A stretch of 63,213 nucleotides of DNA from Bryobacteraceae bacterium. GTDB taxonomy: Bacteria; Acidobacteriota; Terriglobia; Bryobacterales; Bryobacteraceae. The DNA lies in NCBI GenBank assembly GCA_025980665.1, contig JAICXC010000011.1:1-63213 (forward strand), given 5' to 3'. The notes beneath the pieces are model-generated. The model saw only the letters and a program-made list of their open reading frames with translations, was not told the DNA's origin and did no database searches. Shown here one piece after another: positions 16,737 to 25,018 of this stretch (position 1 is its first letter; the number at the start of each line of letters is the position of its first letter). The position numbers and the translations under genes are program-made.

Positions 16737-17672
16737 ATGCTGCAAGTCTTAGATCCGACGCGGAGCCAATTCCTGAACGACCTAGCGTCGCTTCAGAACC
16801 GCATGACCAAGACCCAAGCCGAGCTTACCTCGGGTATCCGGATCAGCAAACCGTCGGATGATCCGACAGCGGTGGGCGATGTTTTGCAACTCGAGTCCGA
16901 TATCGGGCGGGCCACCCAGGTGGCCAGCAATTTAAACGGCGTTAAGAGCGAAGTTGACACCGCCTCCGGTGTCGTACAGAACGCTGTATCTCTTCTGGAT
17001 CAAGCGCGTTCATTGGCAGCCCAGGGCGCTTCAACCACCATTTCGCCCACCGACCGAACGGCCATGGCGGCGCAAGCGGAGCAGATTCTCAATACGTTGA
17101 TCGACGACAGCCGAGCCACCTTCGACGGGCAGTACCTGTTTAGCGGCGACAATTCGTCGCAGCCGGCCTACTCTGTGAATCTCGCCAATCCGAACGGCGT
17201 CAACCGGCTGGTGACGGCGCCCGCCACCCGTCTTATTCAGGACTCCAGCGGCCAAACCTTCGCGGTCGCCAAGACCGCTCAGGATCTCTTCGACCACCGC
17301 AATCCCGACGACAGCCTCGCGGCCGATAACGTCTTCGCCGCGGTGAATAGCCTGCGCGTGGCGCTCGCCAATAACGATCAGGCCGGAGCGGTCGCGGCGG
17401 CCAGCGCGATTCAGACCGCGCAAGATTATCTGAACCAGCAGGGCGCCTTTTACGGTGCGGTCCAAAACCGGATCACGAATGCCTTGGACGTGGCGCAGAA
17501 GTTCCAGCTCCAGTCCCAGACTGCGCTCAGTAATGAGCGCGATACGGATGTGGCCACAGCCGCGACGGAACTGACCCAGGAGCAACTCAGCCAGCAGGCC
17601 GCCATGCAAGCCCAGGCGTCCATGCCTCGGAACAGCCTGTTCGATATCTTGAGCACTACGCCCAGCACCTGA
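16737..17672 (+). CDS. flgL: Flagellar hook-associated protein 3, FlgL
   Basis: The 311-residue protein has a flagellin-like N-terminal domain (FLNDLASLQNRMTKTQAELTSGIRISKPSDDPTAVGDVLQLESDI) and the C-terminal coiled-coil partner (ALSNERDTDVATAATELTQEQLSQQAAMQAQASM). A Gln/Ala-rich end is typical of FlgL. It joins FlgK to the filament. An AGGGAGA ribosome-binding site precedes the ATG. It ends the plus-strand run, with motB converging on it. Confidence 0.94.
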   Translation: MLQVLDPTRSQFLNDLASLQNRMTKTQAELTSGIRISKPSDDPTAVGDVLQLESDIGRATQVASNLNGVKSEVDTASGVVQNAVSLLDQARSLAAQGASTTISPTDRTAMAAQAEQILNTLIDDSRATFDGQYLFSGDNSSQPAYSVNLANPNGVNRLVTAPATRLIQDSSGQTFAVAKTAQDLFDHRNPDDSLAADNVFAAVNSLRVALANNDQAGAVAAASAIQTAQDYLNQQGAFYGAVQNRITNALDVAQKFQLQSQTALSNERDTDVATAATELTQEQLSQQAAMQAQASMPRNSLFDILSTTPST

Positions 17673-17696
17673 GGTAGCAGGGCGTAGCCGGATCTA

Positions 17697-17719
17697 GCCG
17701 CGCTCGCGGCGTCTATTTC
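17697..17719. terminator. Possible terminator between flgL and motB
   Basis: A GCCGC-GCTC-GCGGC hairpin (17697-17710) is followed by the T-rich GTCTATTTCT on the plus strand. The stem is short, so this is a modest call for the end of the flgM-flgL run. Confidence 0.4.
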
Positions 17720-18556
17720 TTATTTAGCGGGCTGGGCTTTCGCAGGCTCGGTCTTGACTGGATTGGCCCTCACCGGCTCCGTCTTGGCCAGCGCGTAGCT
17801 GTTCAGGATCACCAGATCCACGCGGCGGTTGCGGGCCCGTCCTTCGGGCGTATCGTTGTCGGCCACCGGAACGGTATCCGCATATCCGGCGATCGCCAGG
17901 CGTTGCTGAGAGATTTTAAAACGATTCGACAATACTTCCATGATGGAGATGGACCGGGCCGCGGAAAGATCCCAGTTGCTGCGGAATCGGGCGGTGTGGA
18001 TAGGGATCGAATCGGTGTGGCCCTCGATGCGAACCGGATTCTCGACAGCCCTAAGCGCCCCCGCGACTTTCTCGATCGTGGACATGGTGTCGGGCTCGAC
18101 GGCATCGGTTCCGGAAGGGAAAAAGGCCGCCTGCTTCAGGCTCACAACAATGCCTCGCGGAGTCATGCTGACCTCTACTTTTCCTTCTTTGATCTCATCG
18201 GCCAGTTGTGTCGAGAGCATCTTGAGAGAGATGCCCAGCTCCATGACTTCCGGCCGGTCTTCCTTGGCGGCCTTCTGCGCGCCACCCGGACCATGCATCT
18301 GAGCGTTCCCTTGACCTTTATCGTCTACGGTGCCGCCGAGCACTTTGGCGACCGCCGGGGGAATGCTGGTCGAAACCGAGGAGCCTTCTTTCAGGGCTTT
18401 CTCGACGGCTTCGGAAACCTGCTTCGCTTTGCCCTTGTCGGTCTGCGAGGAGGCGAACATCACCACGAAAAACGCGAACAACAGCGTGATGAAGTCTGCG
18501 TAGGAGACTAGCCAGCGCTCGTGATTCTCATGCTCAACGTGCTTGGGGCGAGGCAT
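17720..18556 (-). CDS. motB: Flagellar stator protein MotB
   Basis: The N-terminus has the MotB signature: a short cytoplasmic part, then one span YADFITLLFAFFVVMFASSQ whose Asp is the proton-conducting residue. A plug/linker of about 100 residues follows, and then an OmpA-like peptidoglycan-binding domain (VRIEGHTDSIPI, NWDLSAARSISIMEVL, GYADTVPVADNDTPEGRARNRRVDLVIL). The C-terminal tail has a Lys-Thr-Glu-Pro repeat-like end. It pairs with MotA, encoded 12 bp upstream. Confidence 0.95.
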   Translation of the reverse strand: MPRPKHVEHENHERWLVSYADFITLLFAFFVVMFASSQTDKGKAKQVSEAVEKALKEGSSVSTSIPPAVAKVLGGTVDDKGQGNAQMHGPGGAQKAAKEDRPEVMELGISLKMLSTQLADEIKEGKVEVSMTPRGIVVSLKQAAFFPSGTDAVEPDTMSTIEKVAGALRAVENPVRIEGHTDSIPIHTARFRSNWDLSAARSISIMEVLSNRFKISQQRLAIAGYADTVPVADNDTPEGRARNRRVDLVILNSYALAKTEPVRANPVKTEPAKAQPAK

Positions 18557-18568
18557 GACGTTCCGGGC

Positions 18569-19435
18569 CTAACCCTTGACCGCGGCAGGGGCGCCCGCGG
18601 GAGCTCCTGCATCGGCTTTCTTTTTAGCCTTGCCGGCATGCTGGAGAAAGGCTTCCAGCTTCACCCGGATCAGTTTAGGGTTCATCCCTTCGACGATGCT
18701 GCAGACGCCCTCCAGCAGGAGTTCTTTGTCCTGCGCGTCCTGGCGGATGCGAGCCTTCAGTTTATTCGCGGCGGGAAGGAAAACCAGATTGGAGACTGCC
18801 ACGCCATACACGGTCGCCACAAAGGCAACCGCGATTCCCTTGCCTACTTCCTCGATGTTTTCCAGATGCTTCATCACCTGAATAAGGCCCAGAACCGCGC
18901 CGATGATGCCGATGGTGGGTGCGTATCCGCCGGCTCCTTCAAATACCTTGGCGGCAGATTCCCGATGGTGTTCGGACTGCGTGATCTCGAGTTCCATCAT
19001 CTTACGCAGTTCCTGAAGATCGGTGCCATCGACGGCCAGCGATAGCGCCTTCTGGAGGAACTTGTCGCCGGCTTTCTCCAGATCTTCTTCGAGCGAAACG
19101 ATGCTGCTTTTACGGGCCTTGGTGGCGTACGCGATAATCTCATCGACGGCCGCGGCGGGGTCCAGCTTCTCTTCGAAGAATACGCCCTTCAGTCCTCCCA
19201 CCGCCGCCAGGAGCGCGGACAGCGGCGAGGTCACCATGACCGCGCCCAATGTTCCTCCCAGCACGATAATCGCGGCCGAAATCTGTATGACGTCGCTGAT
19301 CTTGCCGCCTTCCCACATGAGTCCGCCGATAATGCCGCCAAGGGCGATCAGCAGGCCCGCAAAGCTCGCGATATCCGGTTTCGAACTCTTGAGGTTGGAT
19401 TTGGGAGCGCCCGCCGCTTCCTGTTTATCTGCCAT
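18569..19435 (-). CDS. motA: Flagellar stator protein MotA
   Basis: The 288-residue protein has four membrane spans (first ones at IASFAGLLIALGGIIGGLMW and VIQISAAIIVLGGTLGAVMV), the large cytoplasmic loop with charged residues, and the late-span motif GGYAPTIGIIGAVLGLIQVMKHLEN with its conserved prolines. It forms the proton-driven torque unit with MotB. An N-terminal extension of about 22 residues and an Ala/Lys-rich C-terminus are additions to the core. The order flbD-motA-motB on one strand indicates an operon. Confidence 0.95.
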   Translation of the reverse strand: MADKQEAAGAPKSNLKSSKPDIASFAGLLIALGGIIGGLMWEGGKISDVIQISAAIIVLGGTLGAVMVTSPLSALLAAVGGLKGVFFEEKLDPAAAVDEIIAYATKARKSSIVSLEEDLEKAGDKFLQKALSLAVDGTDLQELRKMMELEITQSEHHRESAAKVFEGAGGYAPTIGIIGAVLGLIQVMKHLENIEEVGKGIAVAFVATVYGVAVSNLVFLPAANKLKARIRQDAQDKELLLEGVCSIVEGMNPKLIRVKLEAFLQHAGKAKKKADAGAPAGAPAAVKG

Positions 19436-19444
19436 GGGTGGTTG

Positions 19445-19687
19445 CTAACTCCGCGACTCGGATCCTGAGTTGTGTTCGCGAGGCGCAGTCAATCTCGCCA
19501 GATCGGGACTGAGCAGCTTTTGGCGAAAGACAATCACCTTGTCCACAACCTCTTCGGCCGATTCGAGCACCATGTACTTGTGTCCGGTTGTCAGAGTCAC
19601 CACCGTGTCGGGCGTCATGTCGATATGTTCGATCAGATCGGCGTTGAGGATCATGGGAACGTGATTTAGCCTGGTAAGTCGTATCAT
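19445..19687 (-). CDS. flbD: FlbD/SwrD-family flagellar protein
   Basis: The 80-residue protein begins MIRLTRLNHVPMILNADLIEHID and continues TPDTVVTLTTGHKYMVLESAEEVVDKVI. This is the characteristic FlbD/SwrD small-protein pattern (MI.LTRLNG..f.lN...Ie.Ie..PDT.I.L..G.k..V.Es..EV). SwrD has been linked to motor torque in Bacillus. Its position just before motA is the normal one. The annotated start is the second Met (19687), which matches the family; an in-frame ATG at 19693 is possible. Confidence 0.88.
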   Translation of the reverse strand: MIRLTRLNHVPMILNADLIEHIDMTPDTVVTLTTGHKYMVLESAEEVVDKVIVFRQKLLSPDLARLTAPREHNSGSESRS

Positions 19688-19795
19688 CGGCATTGCCCAG
19701 ATGAGGGGCAGAGTCCATATCGAGGAAAATCCAGGAAAGTTTACCTGAAGTTGACTAGGCAGGCGACCGCCTAACGGCTAAAGGAATCCCCTTAG

Positions 19796-20716
19796 GTGGC
19801 CGATGTTCTCTTAGGACCAGGAATGCTCGCCACAAGCCCTTCGGCCGGCGCCAAACAATTCGAGATTGGACAGCCGGACTCGGCCAGTCCGCGTTTCAGG
19901 ACTCTTCGTGCCGTGCATGAACGTTACGCGCCGAGCCTGGCAACAGCCTTGTCGGCATTTCTGCGCTCGGATTTCCAGGTAAGCTTCCACGATCTCTCGA
20001 TCCAGACCAGCGGTGGCTTTCAGGCCGCACTGCCAAACCCTACCTGCCTCATGGTGTTCCGGCTCCATCCGCGGGAGGAGCGCATGTATCTGCACATGAA
20101 CTGCGCCACCGTATTCGGATTGCTGGAGATGCTGCTAGGCGGCAAGTGTGGCCCTGAGCCGGCCGCCGCCAGGAACTTGACCGAGATCGAATGGAGCCTG
20201 CTGGAGGAAATTGTTCGGGTGATGGTGCGTCCTCTAGGCGAGGCCTGGCAGGCCTTTGCAACCGTCGAGTTCGAAGTAGAATCGCTGGTCAGCGAACCTG
20301 GCTTGGTCGCGCCCAACGATCCGAACCAGCCTGCGAATCAGCCCATGATCCGCTTGGCGTTCAATTTGCGGTGCGGTGAACAATCCGGGCTATTGGAGAT
20401 CGCCGCGCCACAGTCGTTTTTCGACTCTTCCGCGGGTGCAGTTCCGGACCAGAAGTCGCCGGGGGATGCGTGGGAGCCCGATGTGCAGCAGAAATTAGCC
20501 CTGCTGGACGAGGCCGGCGTGTCGCTGGAGGTCCGTCTGGACGGATCGCTCCTGCCCGTCGCCGACCTCATGAATTTAAGCCCGGGACAAGTGATCAAAC
20601 TCGACCATCCCTTGGATCAGCCCCTGTGCGGTGTAGTTAACCGAGCGCTATCCATGCAAGGTGCGGTGGTTAGTTCCGGGAAAAAACGAGCTTTCCAGAT
20701 CTCCGCGTTGCCCTGA
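19796..20716 (+). CDS. fliM: Flagellar motor switch protein FliM without CheY-binding peptide
   Basis: The 306-residue protein matches FliM through LRAVHERYAPSLATALSAFLRSDFQVSF, HLHMNCATVFGLLEMLLGGK-like text (YLHMNCATVFGLLEMLLGGK), RNLTEIEWSLLEEIVRVMVRPLGEAW and a C-terminal SpoA domain (SLEVRLDGSLLPVADLMNLSPGQVIKLDHP). FliM normally starts with an LSQxEIDALL peptide that binds phospho-CheY. Here the GTG start at 19796 follows an in-frame TAG directly, and the N-terminus (VADVLLGPGMLATS) has no such motif. It is divergent from flbD-motA-motB. Confidence 0.88.
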   Translation: MADVLLGPGMLATSPSAGAKQFEIGQPDSASPRFRTLRAVHERYAPSLATALSAFLRSDFQVSFHDLSIQTSGGFQAALPNPTCLMVFRLHPREERMYLHMNCATVFGLLEMLLGGKCGPEPAAARNLTEIEWSLLEEIVRVMVRPLGEAWQAFATVEFEVESLVSEPGLVAPNDPNQPANQPMIRLAFNLRCGEQSGLLEIAAPQSFFDSSAGAVPDQKSPGDAWEPDVQQKLALLDEAGVSLEVRLDGSLLPVADLMNLSPGQVIKLDHPLDQPLCGVVNRALSMQGAVVSSGKKRAFQISALP

Positions 20717-20719
20717 AAA

Positions 20720-21067
20720 TCAATTCCCGCGATTCAGGCCCCAGTTTTCGCGCCACAGCGATTCAATCCCGGCCAAGTGCCGCAGCAGCTTCACCGAAAC
20801 CTCCAAATCTTCCGTGGGCGCATCGCCTCCGCGGCGCAGCCAGTTCCGCATGGCATCGGCGATGGTGACCAGCATCTCCAGTCGCTCGCGCTCATCTTCT
20901 CCGGTAAGCGGCCATCCGGCCGGCTCAATCGAAATCGTGCTATGCGTGAGTGTATCCCGCAGACGCCGCAGATCACCGCTGTTCCAGGCGGAAAGAAGAA
21001 GCCTCGCGTGGTGTTCGGAGACTGCCGCCGATTTCATTTTTATCGTGATAGGCATGGACGCAGACAT
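20720..21067 (-). CDS. Hypothetical protein between fliM and fliC
   Basis: An ORF of about 115 residues (start near MSASMPITIKMKSAAVSEHHA) is predicted to be mainly helical: ARLLLSAWNSGDLRRLRDTLTH, EDERERLEMLVTIADAMRNWLRR, LEVSVKLLRHLAGIESLWR. It has no signal peptide or membrane span. It converges with fliM (3-bp gap) and sits in the flagellar cluster, so a flagellar accessory role is possible but unsupported by motif. The open frame extends up to 21127, and the true start is uncertain because no clear ribosome-binding site is seen. Confidence 0.6.
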   Translation of the reverse strand: MSASMPITIKMKSAAVSEHHARLLLSAWNSGDLRRLRDTLTHSTISIEPAGWPLTGEDERERLEMLVTIADAMRNWLRRGGDAPTEDLEVSVKLLRHLAGIESLWRENWGLNRGN

Positions 21068-21156
21068 ATCGTACTGCCGGGCGCCTAGTTTAGACTTTTT
21101 TTGGGACTTTGGCGTTCCAAGTACCAAAAGTGGCTTGTTTGCATTTTCTTAACAAA

Positions 21157-21182
21157 AAAAGTCTGAAATATTTCGCCGGTTG
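21157..21182 (+). promoter_or_regulatory. Sigma-28-like promoter of fliC
   Basis: AAAAGTCT (21157-21164, consensus TAAAGTTT) and GCCGGTTG (21175-21182, consensus GCCGATAA) are spaced by 10 bp; the usual spacing is 11. Transcription would start near 21190, giving a leader of about 80 nt before fliC. FliA and FlgM are encoded nearby. Confidence 0.5.
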
Positions 21183-21270
21183 AACGAAATGAGTAGCACG
21201 CTCCTGGAAGTAGAACCAGGCGGATTCGGCGGGAGCCGAAGATTTCAATTAGAAAAAAGGACGTGAAGCA

Positions 21271-22746
21271 ATGTCATATTCGTTTCAAACTAACGTAACC
21301 TCGTTGGTAGCTCAAGAGAATCTTCGGGTGAACAGCCAGTTCCAAAGCCAAACCATCACTCGCTTGACCTCCGGCTATCGAATCAATTCTTCCGCCGACG
21401 ACGCCGCGGGTTTGGCCGTCGCCAACGGACTCCGTAGCGATACCGCCGAACTGACACAGGGCGTTCAGAACGCCAACAACGGTGTCAGCATTCTGCAGAT
21501 CATCGATGGCGGCCTTAACAACATTTCCAACATTCTGGACCGGCTCAAGACCCTGGCGACAGAGTCTGCTTCGAGCACCTTCTCGGGCGACCGCGCCACG
21601 CTGAACAACGAATATCAATCGCTGTTGACCGAAATTACGCGGCAGGCTTCCAACATCGGCCTGTCGACCGGCACCGTCGGCGGCCGCTACAATGCCGACC
21701 TGGGCGTGTACATTGGCGGTGGCGAGGGCGTGCAGGCCAATGGCAACGTGTCCATCGATTTGAGCGGCAATACCAACCGCGTGGATGCCGGCAGTTTGGG
21801 CATCGGCTCCTCCTCCGTAAGCGGTGGTGGAACCAACCTCATCAGCGGCACTGCGGTCGATCTTCGGACCGGAACGTTCCTGACTGCCAGCACGCAGTCG
21901 TTTGTCTTCAACTTCGGGGGCACCCAGGTTACTGCCACAGTGGGCGGCGGCGCATCCGGACTCAGCGGCCAGGCGCTGGTGGACCAGCTCAATACCCAGA
22001 TCAGTTCATACGGAGTCTCAGCCTCGATCGACGCCACCACCGGCCAGCTGAACTTCAACGGCGGCTCCAACGCATTCAACGTCACAGCAGGCGCGGTCAG
22101 CGGCAGCGGAAACGTGATCGCCACCGCCGCGGGCACGGCCACCAATACTTCGCTGACCTCCGCCACCGGACAGACCTACGTCAACGTCGCGGGTGGACCC
22201 GAAGTGCTGACCTTCACGATTGGCGGCAATAACACCACCGTCAGCCTGGCGAACGGAACCACCATCGACCAGGCGATCAGCCAGATCAACGGCACCATGG
22301 GATCTCTTGGCGTGCATGCCCAGCTCGCCGCAGGCTCTTCCACCGTAATCCAATTGCAGGGGACGGCCGCCTTCACGCTCAGCTCTGCTGGCGGCGGCGT
22401 TACCGGCGCATTCGCCTCCGGCGCGGCGACGATCACTGCTCCGGTCGCCAACGCGGCGTCGAACGGCAATGCTCTGCTGGCACTGACGGCCATCACCGCC
22501 GCCATCGGCCGGCTCGGTACGGTTCAAGGTAAGGTCGGTGCGGGCGAGAACATGCTGAACTATGCCAGCCAGCTCGCACAATCGCAGATCTCCAGCTTCT
22601 CGGCCGCCCAGTCGGCGATCCGCGATGCGGACGTCGCTACCGAAGCGGCCAACCTCACCAAGGCGCAGATCCTGGAGCAATCCTCGGTCGCTGCTCTGGC
22701 GCAGGCCAATGCGGCGCCGCAAGCGCTCCTGAAGCTGCTGCAGTAA
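21271..22746 (+). CDS. fliC: Flagellin FliC
   Basis: The 491-residue protein has the invariant flagellin ends: N-terminal LVAQENLRVNSQFQSQTITRLTSGYRINSSADDAAGLAVANGLRS and C-terminal AQSAIRDADVATEAANLTKAQILEQSSVAALAQANAAPQALLKLLQ. Between about residues 175 and 395 lies a Gly/Ser/Thr/Ala-rich variable region forming the exposed D2/D3 domains, with repeated beta-strand-like segments. An AAGGACGTGAAG leader precedes the ATG. It has its own sigma-28-like promoter and a strong terminator, so it is transcribed alone. Confidence 0.96.
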   Translation: MSYSFQTNVTSLVAQENLRVNSQFQSQTITRLTSGYRINSSADDAAGLAVANGLRSDTAELTQGVQNANNGVSILQIIDGGLNNISNILDRLKTLATESASSTFSGDRATLNNEYQSLLTEITRQASNIGLSTGTVGGRYNADLGVYIGGGEGVQANGNVSIDLSGNTNRVDAGSLGIGSSSVSGGGTNLISGTAVDLRTGTFLTASTQSFVFNFGGTQVTATVGGGASGLSGQALVDQLNTQISSYGVSASIDATTGQLNFNGGSNAFNVTAGAVSGSGNVIATAAGTATNTSLTSATGQTYVNVAGGPEVLTFTIGGNNTTVSLANGTTIDQAISQINGTMGSLGVHAQLAAGSSTVIQLQGTAAFTLSSAGGGVTGAFASGAATITAPVANAASNGNALLALTAITAAIGRLGTVQGKVGAGENMLNYASQLAQSQISSFSAAQSAIRDADVATEAANLTKAQILEQSSVAALAQANAAPQALLKLLQ

Positions 22747-22793
22747 GGTGAAGCTGCGTTAAGGCAGCCTGCAGTCTAATGTTTAGAACAATC

Positions 22794-22833
22794 TGGGCCG
22801 ATTCTCTACCGAGAGCGGCCCAGGCTTGTTTTT
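22794..22833 (+). terminator. Rho-independent terminator of fliC
   Basis: TGGGCCG (22794-22800) pairs with CGGCCCA (22816-22822), with an inner CTCT/GAGAG pairing, followed by GGCTTGTTTTT. It is a strong hairpin with a T-run, 47 bp after the fliC stop. Confidence 0.85.
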
Positions 22834-22873
22834 AAGAAAGCATGGGCGCGCTGGACGCCAGAAAGATTAGAGA

Positions 22874-24220
22874 ATGAGCAGCACCTCCGCATCGACGCCG
22901 CCTTCCTCCAGTTCGTACTCCAGCGACCTGCAACAGGTGCTTAGCCGCGCCGTCGCGATCGCCTCCCTCCCGCTGACCCAGCTCGACAGTACGCTTACCA
23001 ATTTGCAAAACCGCTCCGCGGAACTGCAGACCTTGAATGGGAAGTTCTCAGCGGTTCAATCGGCCGTGCAAGCCATCTCGACTGCGGCAAGCTCGACCAA
23101 TGCGCAGGTTTCCGATAGCAGCGTGATCGCGGCCCAAAGCGATGCCACGGCGGCCGCGGGTTCTTACGCCATTCATGTCGTGAGCGCCGGCGCCCCGTCC
23201 AGCGCGCTCAGTCAGAGCACTTTACCGGTGGTTACGGACCCTTCCACGCAATCCATCTCCACCGCCACCTCGTTTACGCTGACCGTGGATAATACTCCCG
23301 TCACGATTACTCCCGCGGCCAATACCTTGAGCTCTCTGGCGGACGCCATCAACTCCTCCGGCGCGAATGTCACCGCGACCATCGTCAACTTAGGCTCGCC
23401 TTCAGCGCCGAACTATCAACTATCGCTGCAAAGCACCAAACTTGGCACTATCGCCCTTCAACTGAATGACGGATCCAACGATCTGATGGGGGCTCTGGCC
23501 GCGGGTTCGGTAGCCCAATATCAGATCAATGGGCAGCCGGCTACCCCCATTTCTTCAGATTCGAGCACCGTGACGATCGCGCCCGGGGTGACGGTGGACC
23601 TGCTCGAATCAGGCGATTCGACCGTGACGGTCGCGCAAAGCTCTCAGGCCCAGGCGAACGCGCTGTCCTCGTTTGCAACCGCCTATAACGCGGCTGTGGA
23701 CGAACTCAACGTGAATCGCGGCCAGGGCGGGGGCGCACTCACGGGAGATGCGCTGATCTACACGCTGTCACAATCGCTCCGGGATATAAGTTCGTTCACC
23801 GGCGGCTCCGGGTCGGTTCAGAACATAACAGATGTCGGCCTCACGTTCGATAAAAACGGACACCTGAATTTCGATCAAACCGTTTTTACCAACGCGGTCG
23901 CGGCTCATCCCGGTGATGTGAGCGCCTTCCTGGGATCGCCTACCACGGGCGGCTTCCTAAAGGATGCCACCGATACGATGAATGGCCTGGGCGATCCCAC
24001 CAATGGGGTCCTCGAAACGACCATAGCCAGCGCACAAACCGCGATCGACAACCAAAACCAGAAGATTTCGGACGAGCAGGACCGCATCACCGCGCTTACC
24101 ACCAGCCTGACCTCCAGGATCGATGCCGCAGATGCCTTGATCGCGTCCCTGGAGCAGCAACAAACCTACTTCACCACGCTTTTCACGGACATGAATGCTA
24201 TCAACAAGAACCAGGGATAG
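22874..24220 (+). CDS. fliD: Flagellar filament cap protein FliD
   Basis: The 448-residue protein has the FliD_N region (LSRAVAIASLPLTQLDSTLTNLQNRSAELQTLNGKFSAVQSAVQ) and a Ser/Thr-rich central beta domain (GSYAIHVVSAGAPSSA...). The FliD_C helices come last (FATAYNAAVDELNVNRGQGGG, LSQSLRDISSFTGGSGSVQNITDVGLTFDKNGHLNFD, SLEQQQTYFTTLFTDMNAINKNQ). It caps the growing filament and folds exported flagellin. The following small gene starts inside its last 26 bases. Confidence 0.95.
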   Translation: MSSTSASTPPSSSSYSSDLQQVLSRAVAIASLPLTQLDSTLTNLQNRSAELQTLNGKFSAVQSAVQAISTAASSTNAQVSDSSVIAAQSDATAAAGSYAIHVVSAGAPSSALSQSTLPVVTDPSTQSISTATSFTLTVDNTPVTITPAANTLSSLADAINSSGANVTATIVNLGSPSAPNYQLSLQSTKLGTIALQLNDGSNDLMGALAAGSVAQYQINGQPATPISSDSSTVTIAPGVTVDLLESGDSTVTVAQSSQAQANALSSFATAYNAAVDELNVNRGQGGGALTGDALIYTLSQSLRDISSFTGGSGSVQNITDVGLTFDKNGHLNFDQTVFTNAVAAHPGDVSAFLGSPTTGGFLKDATDTMNGLGDPTNGVLETTIASAQTAIDNQNQKISDEQDRITALTTSLTSRIDAADALIASLEQQQTYFTTLFTDMNAINKNQG

Positions 24221-24491
24221 CCTCCACGCCGCGATTCAATCCGGCGCATGGAGCACCGCGCAGGAACTGCTGGCATCATTTCGCCTGGAGGTGGAAACAT
24301 CCTGGCGTGCTGCCTCCACCGACCAGGAACGCCGCGCGATTTCCGACAATGTGACCGGCTTCCTAGAGTGGGCGCGGGCGATGACCATTACCTCCCGCGA
24401 ACATGCGCAGACCCGCTTGAACCGTCTGAGCCGCCGCCACGCGTACGCCGGACCGAATCCTTCCAATCCTTATCGCGGCCTGGACGCATAA
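24195..24491 (+). CDS. Small helical protein overlapping fliD, possible FliT-like chaperone
   Basis: The 98-residue ORF overlaps the fliD end by 26 bp and is followed by a gap, so it is the last gene of the fliD transcript. It is helical and charged (LLASFRLEVETSWRAASTDQERRAISDNV, EHAQTRLNRLSRR) with a Pro/Asn-rich C-terminus. In fliDST operons this position holds fliS or fliT. FliS is at 7300 here, so a FliT-like FliD chaperone is a reasonable guess from position and size alone; I see no FliT signature. Confidence 0.6.
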   Translation: MLSTRTRDSLHAAIQSGAWSTAQELLASFRLEVETSWRAASTDQERRAISDNVTGFLEWARAMTITSREHAQTRLNRLSRRHAYAGPNPSNPYRGLDA

Positions 24492-24625
24492 ACCCAGCCG
24501 AATCGACAGGCGAGACGCTTGCGGCCAAGCAAGATCGCCTGTCCCACTGTCAGGGATCTGACGGAATCGTCCGAATTGCGACACTGCGACGAAATTCTTC
24601 CCTCGGGAATCAGCGGGTTACAGCG

Positions 24626-24641
24626 TGGCAACCGAACTGCT
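24626..24641 (+). promoter_or_regulatory. Sigma-54 -24/-12 promoter before flgB
   Basis: TGGCAACCGAACTGCT matches the sigma-54 consensus TGGCAC-N5-TTGC: GG at 24627-24628 and GC at 24639-24640 are separated by exactly 10 bp. The predicted +1 is near 24652, only about 4 nt before the GTG taken as the flgB start. The gap 24492-24655 holds no gene. A sigma-54 activator is encoded at 8108. Confidence 0.55.
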
Positions 24642-24655
24642 TTAGCGCAGCTATC

Positions 24656-25018
24656 GTGTTTGAAGCCGTTGCTGGAAATCTCGAACGATACATGAATCTG
24701 CTGAGTGCCCGGCAGAAGCTGGTGGCGTCCAATATCGCCAATACCGACACACCCGGTTACAAGACCAAAGATATCGATTTTCGCGGCGAGTTCGCGCAGC
24801 AGATGCAGGAACTGGAATGCGGAGGTCCGCAAACTTTGGGTCCGCAGACGATCGAGCCGGACGGGCTGCCGGTGAAAGCCGACGGCAATAACGTGAGCCT
24901 GGATCGTGAGTCTAGGATGCTGGCGGAGAACGCCATGCGCTTCCAGGTGGCCACCAGCCTGGCCCAAGCCCAACTGCACTCCATACGGAGCGCAATGCAA
25001 GAAGGTACATCCTCATGA
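24656..25018 (+). CDS. flgB: Flagellar basal-body rod protein FlgB
   Basis: The sequence VFEAVAGNLERYMNLLSARQKLVASNIANTDTPGYKTKDIDF is the typical FlgB N-terminus with the rod signature ASNIANTDTPGYK. The C-terminus AENAMRFQVATSLAQAQLHSIRSAM is the matching helix. The GTG at 24656 gives the expected 120 residues; a start at ATG 24692 would remove part of the N-terminal helix. The long open frame upstream of 24656 is not FlgB-like. It heads an eight-gene run to fliJ and overlaps flgC by ATGA. Confidence 0.92.
   Translation: MFEAVAGNLERYMNLLSARQKLVASNIANTDTPGYKTKDIDFRGEFAQQMQELECGGPQTLGPQTIEPDGLPVKADGNNVSLDRESRMLAENAMRFQVATSLAQAQLHSIRSAMQEGTSS

Noticed and set aside
21131..21146. TGGCTTGTTTGCATTT as a sigma-54 promoter before fliC
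   Set aside because: GG and GC are only 7 bp apart; sigma-54 promoters need 10.
22018..22722. Long minus-strand open frame of 234 codons inside fliC
   Set aside because: It is an antisense shadow of the Gly/Ala/Thr-rich flagellin; the translation is Arg/Gly-rich with no motif, and fliC explains the bases.
22788..22806. TAATGTTT-N12-GCCGATTC as a sigma-28 promoter for fliD
   Set aside because: The GCCGATT part is the left arm of the fliC terminator stem (22794-22822). A dual role is possible, but the hairpin with T-run is the simpler reading.
24248..24655. Upstream extension of the flgB frame
   Set aside because: It overlaps the small gene at 24195-24491 in another frame and the sigma-54 element; FlgB similarity begins exactly at GTG 24656.
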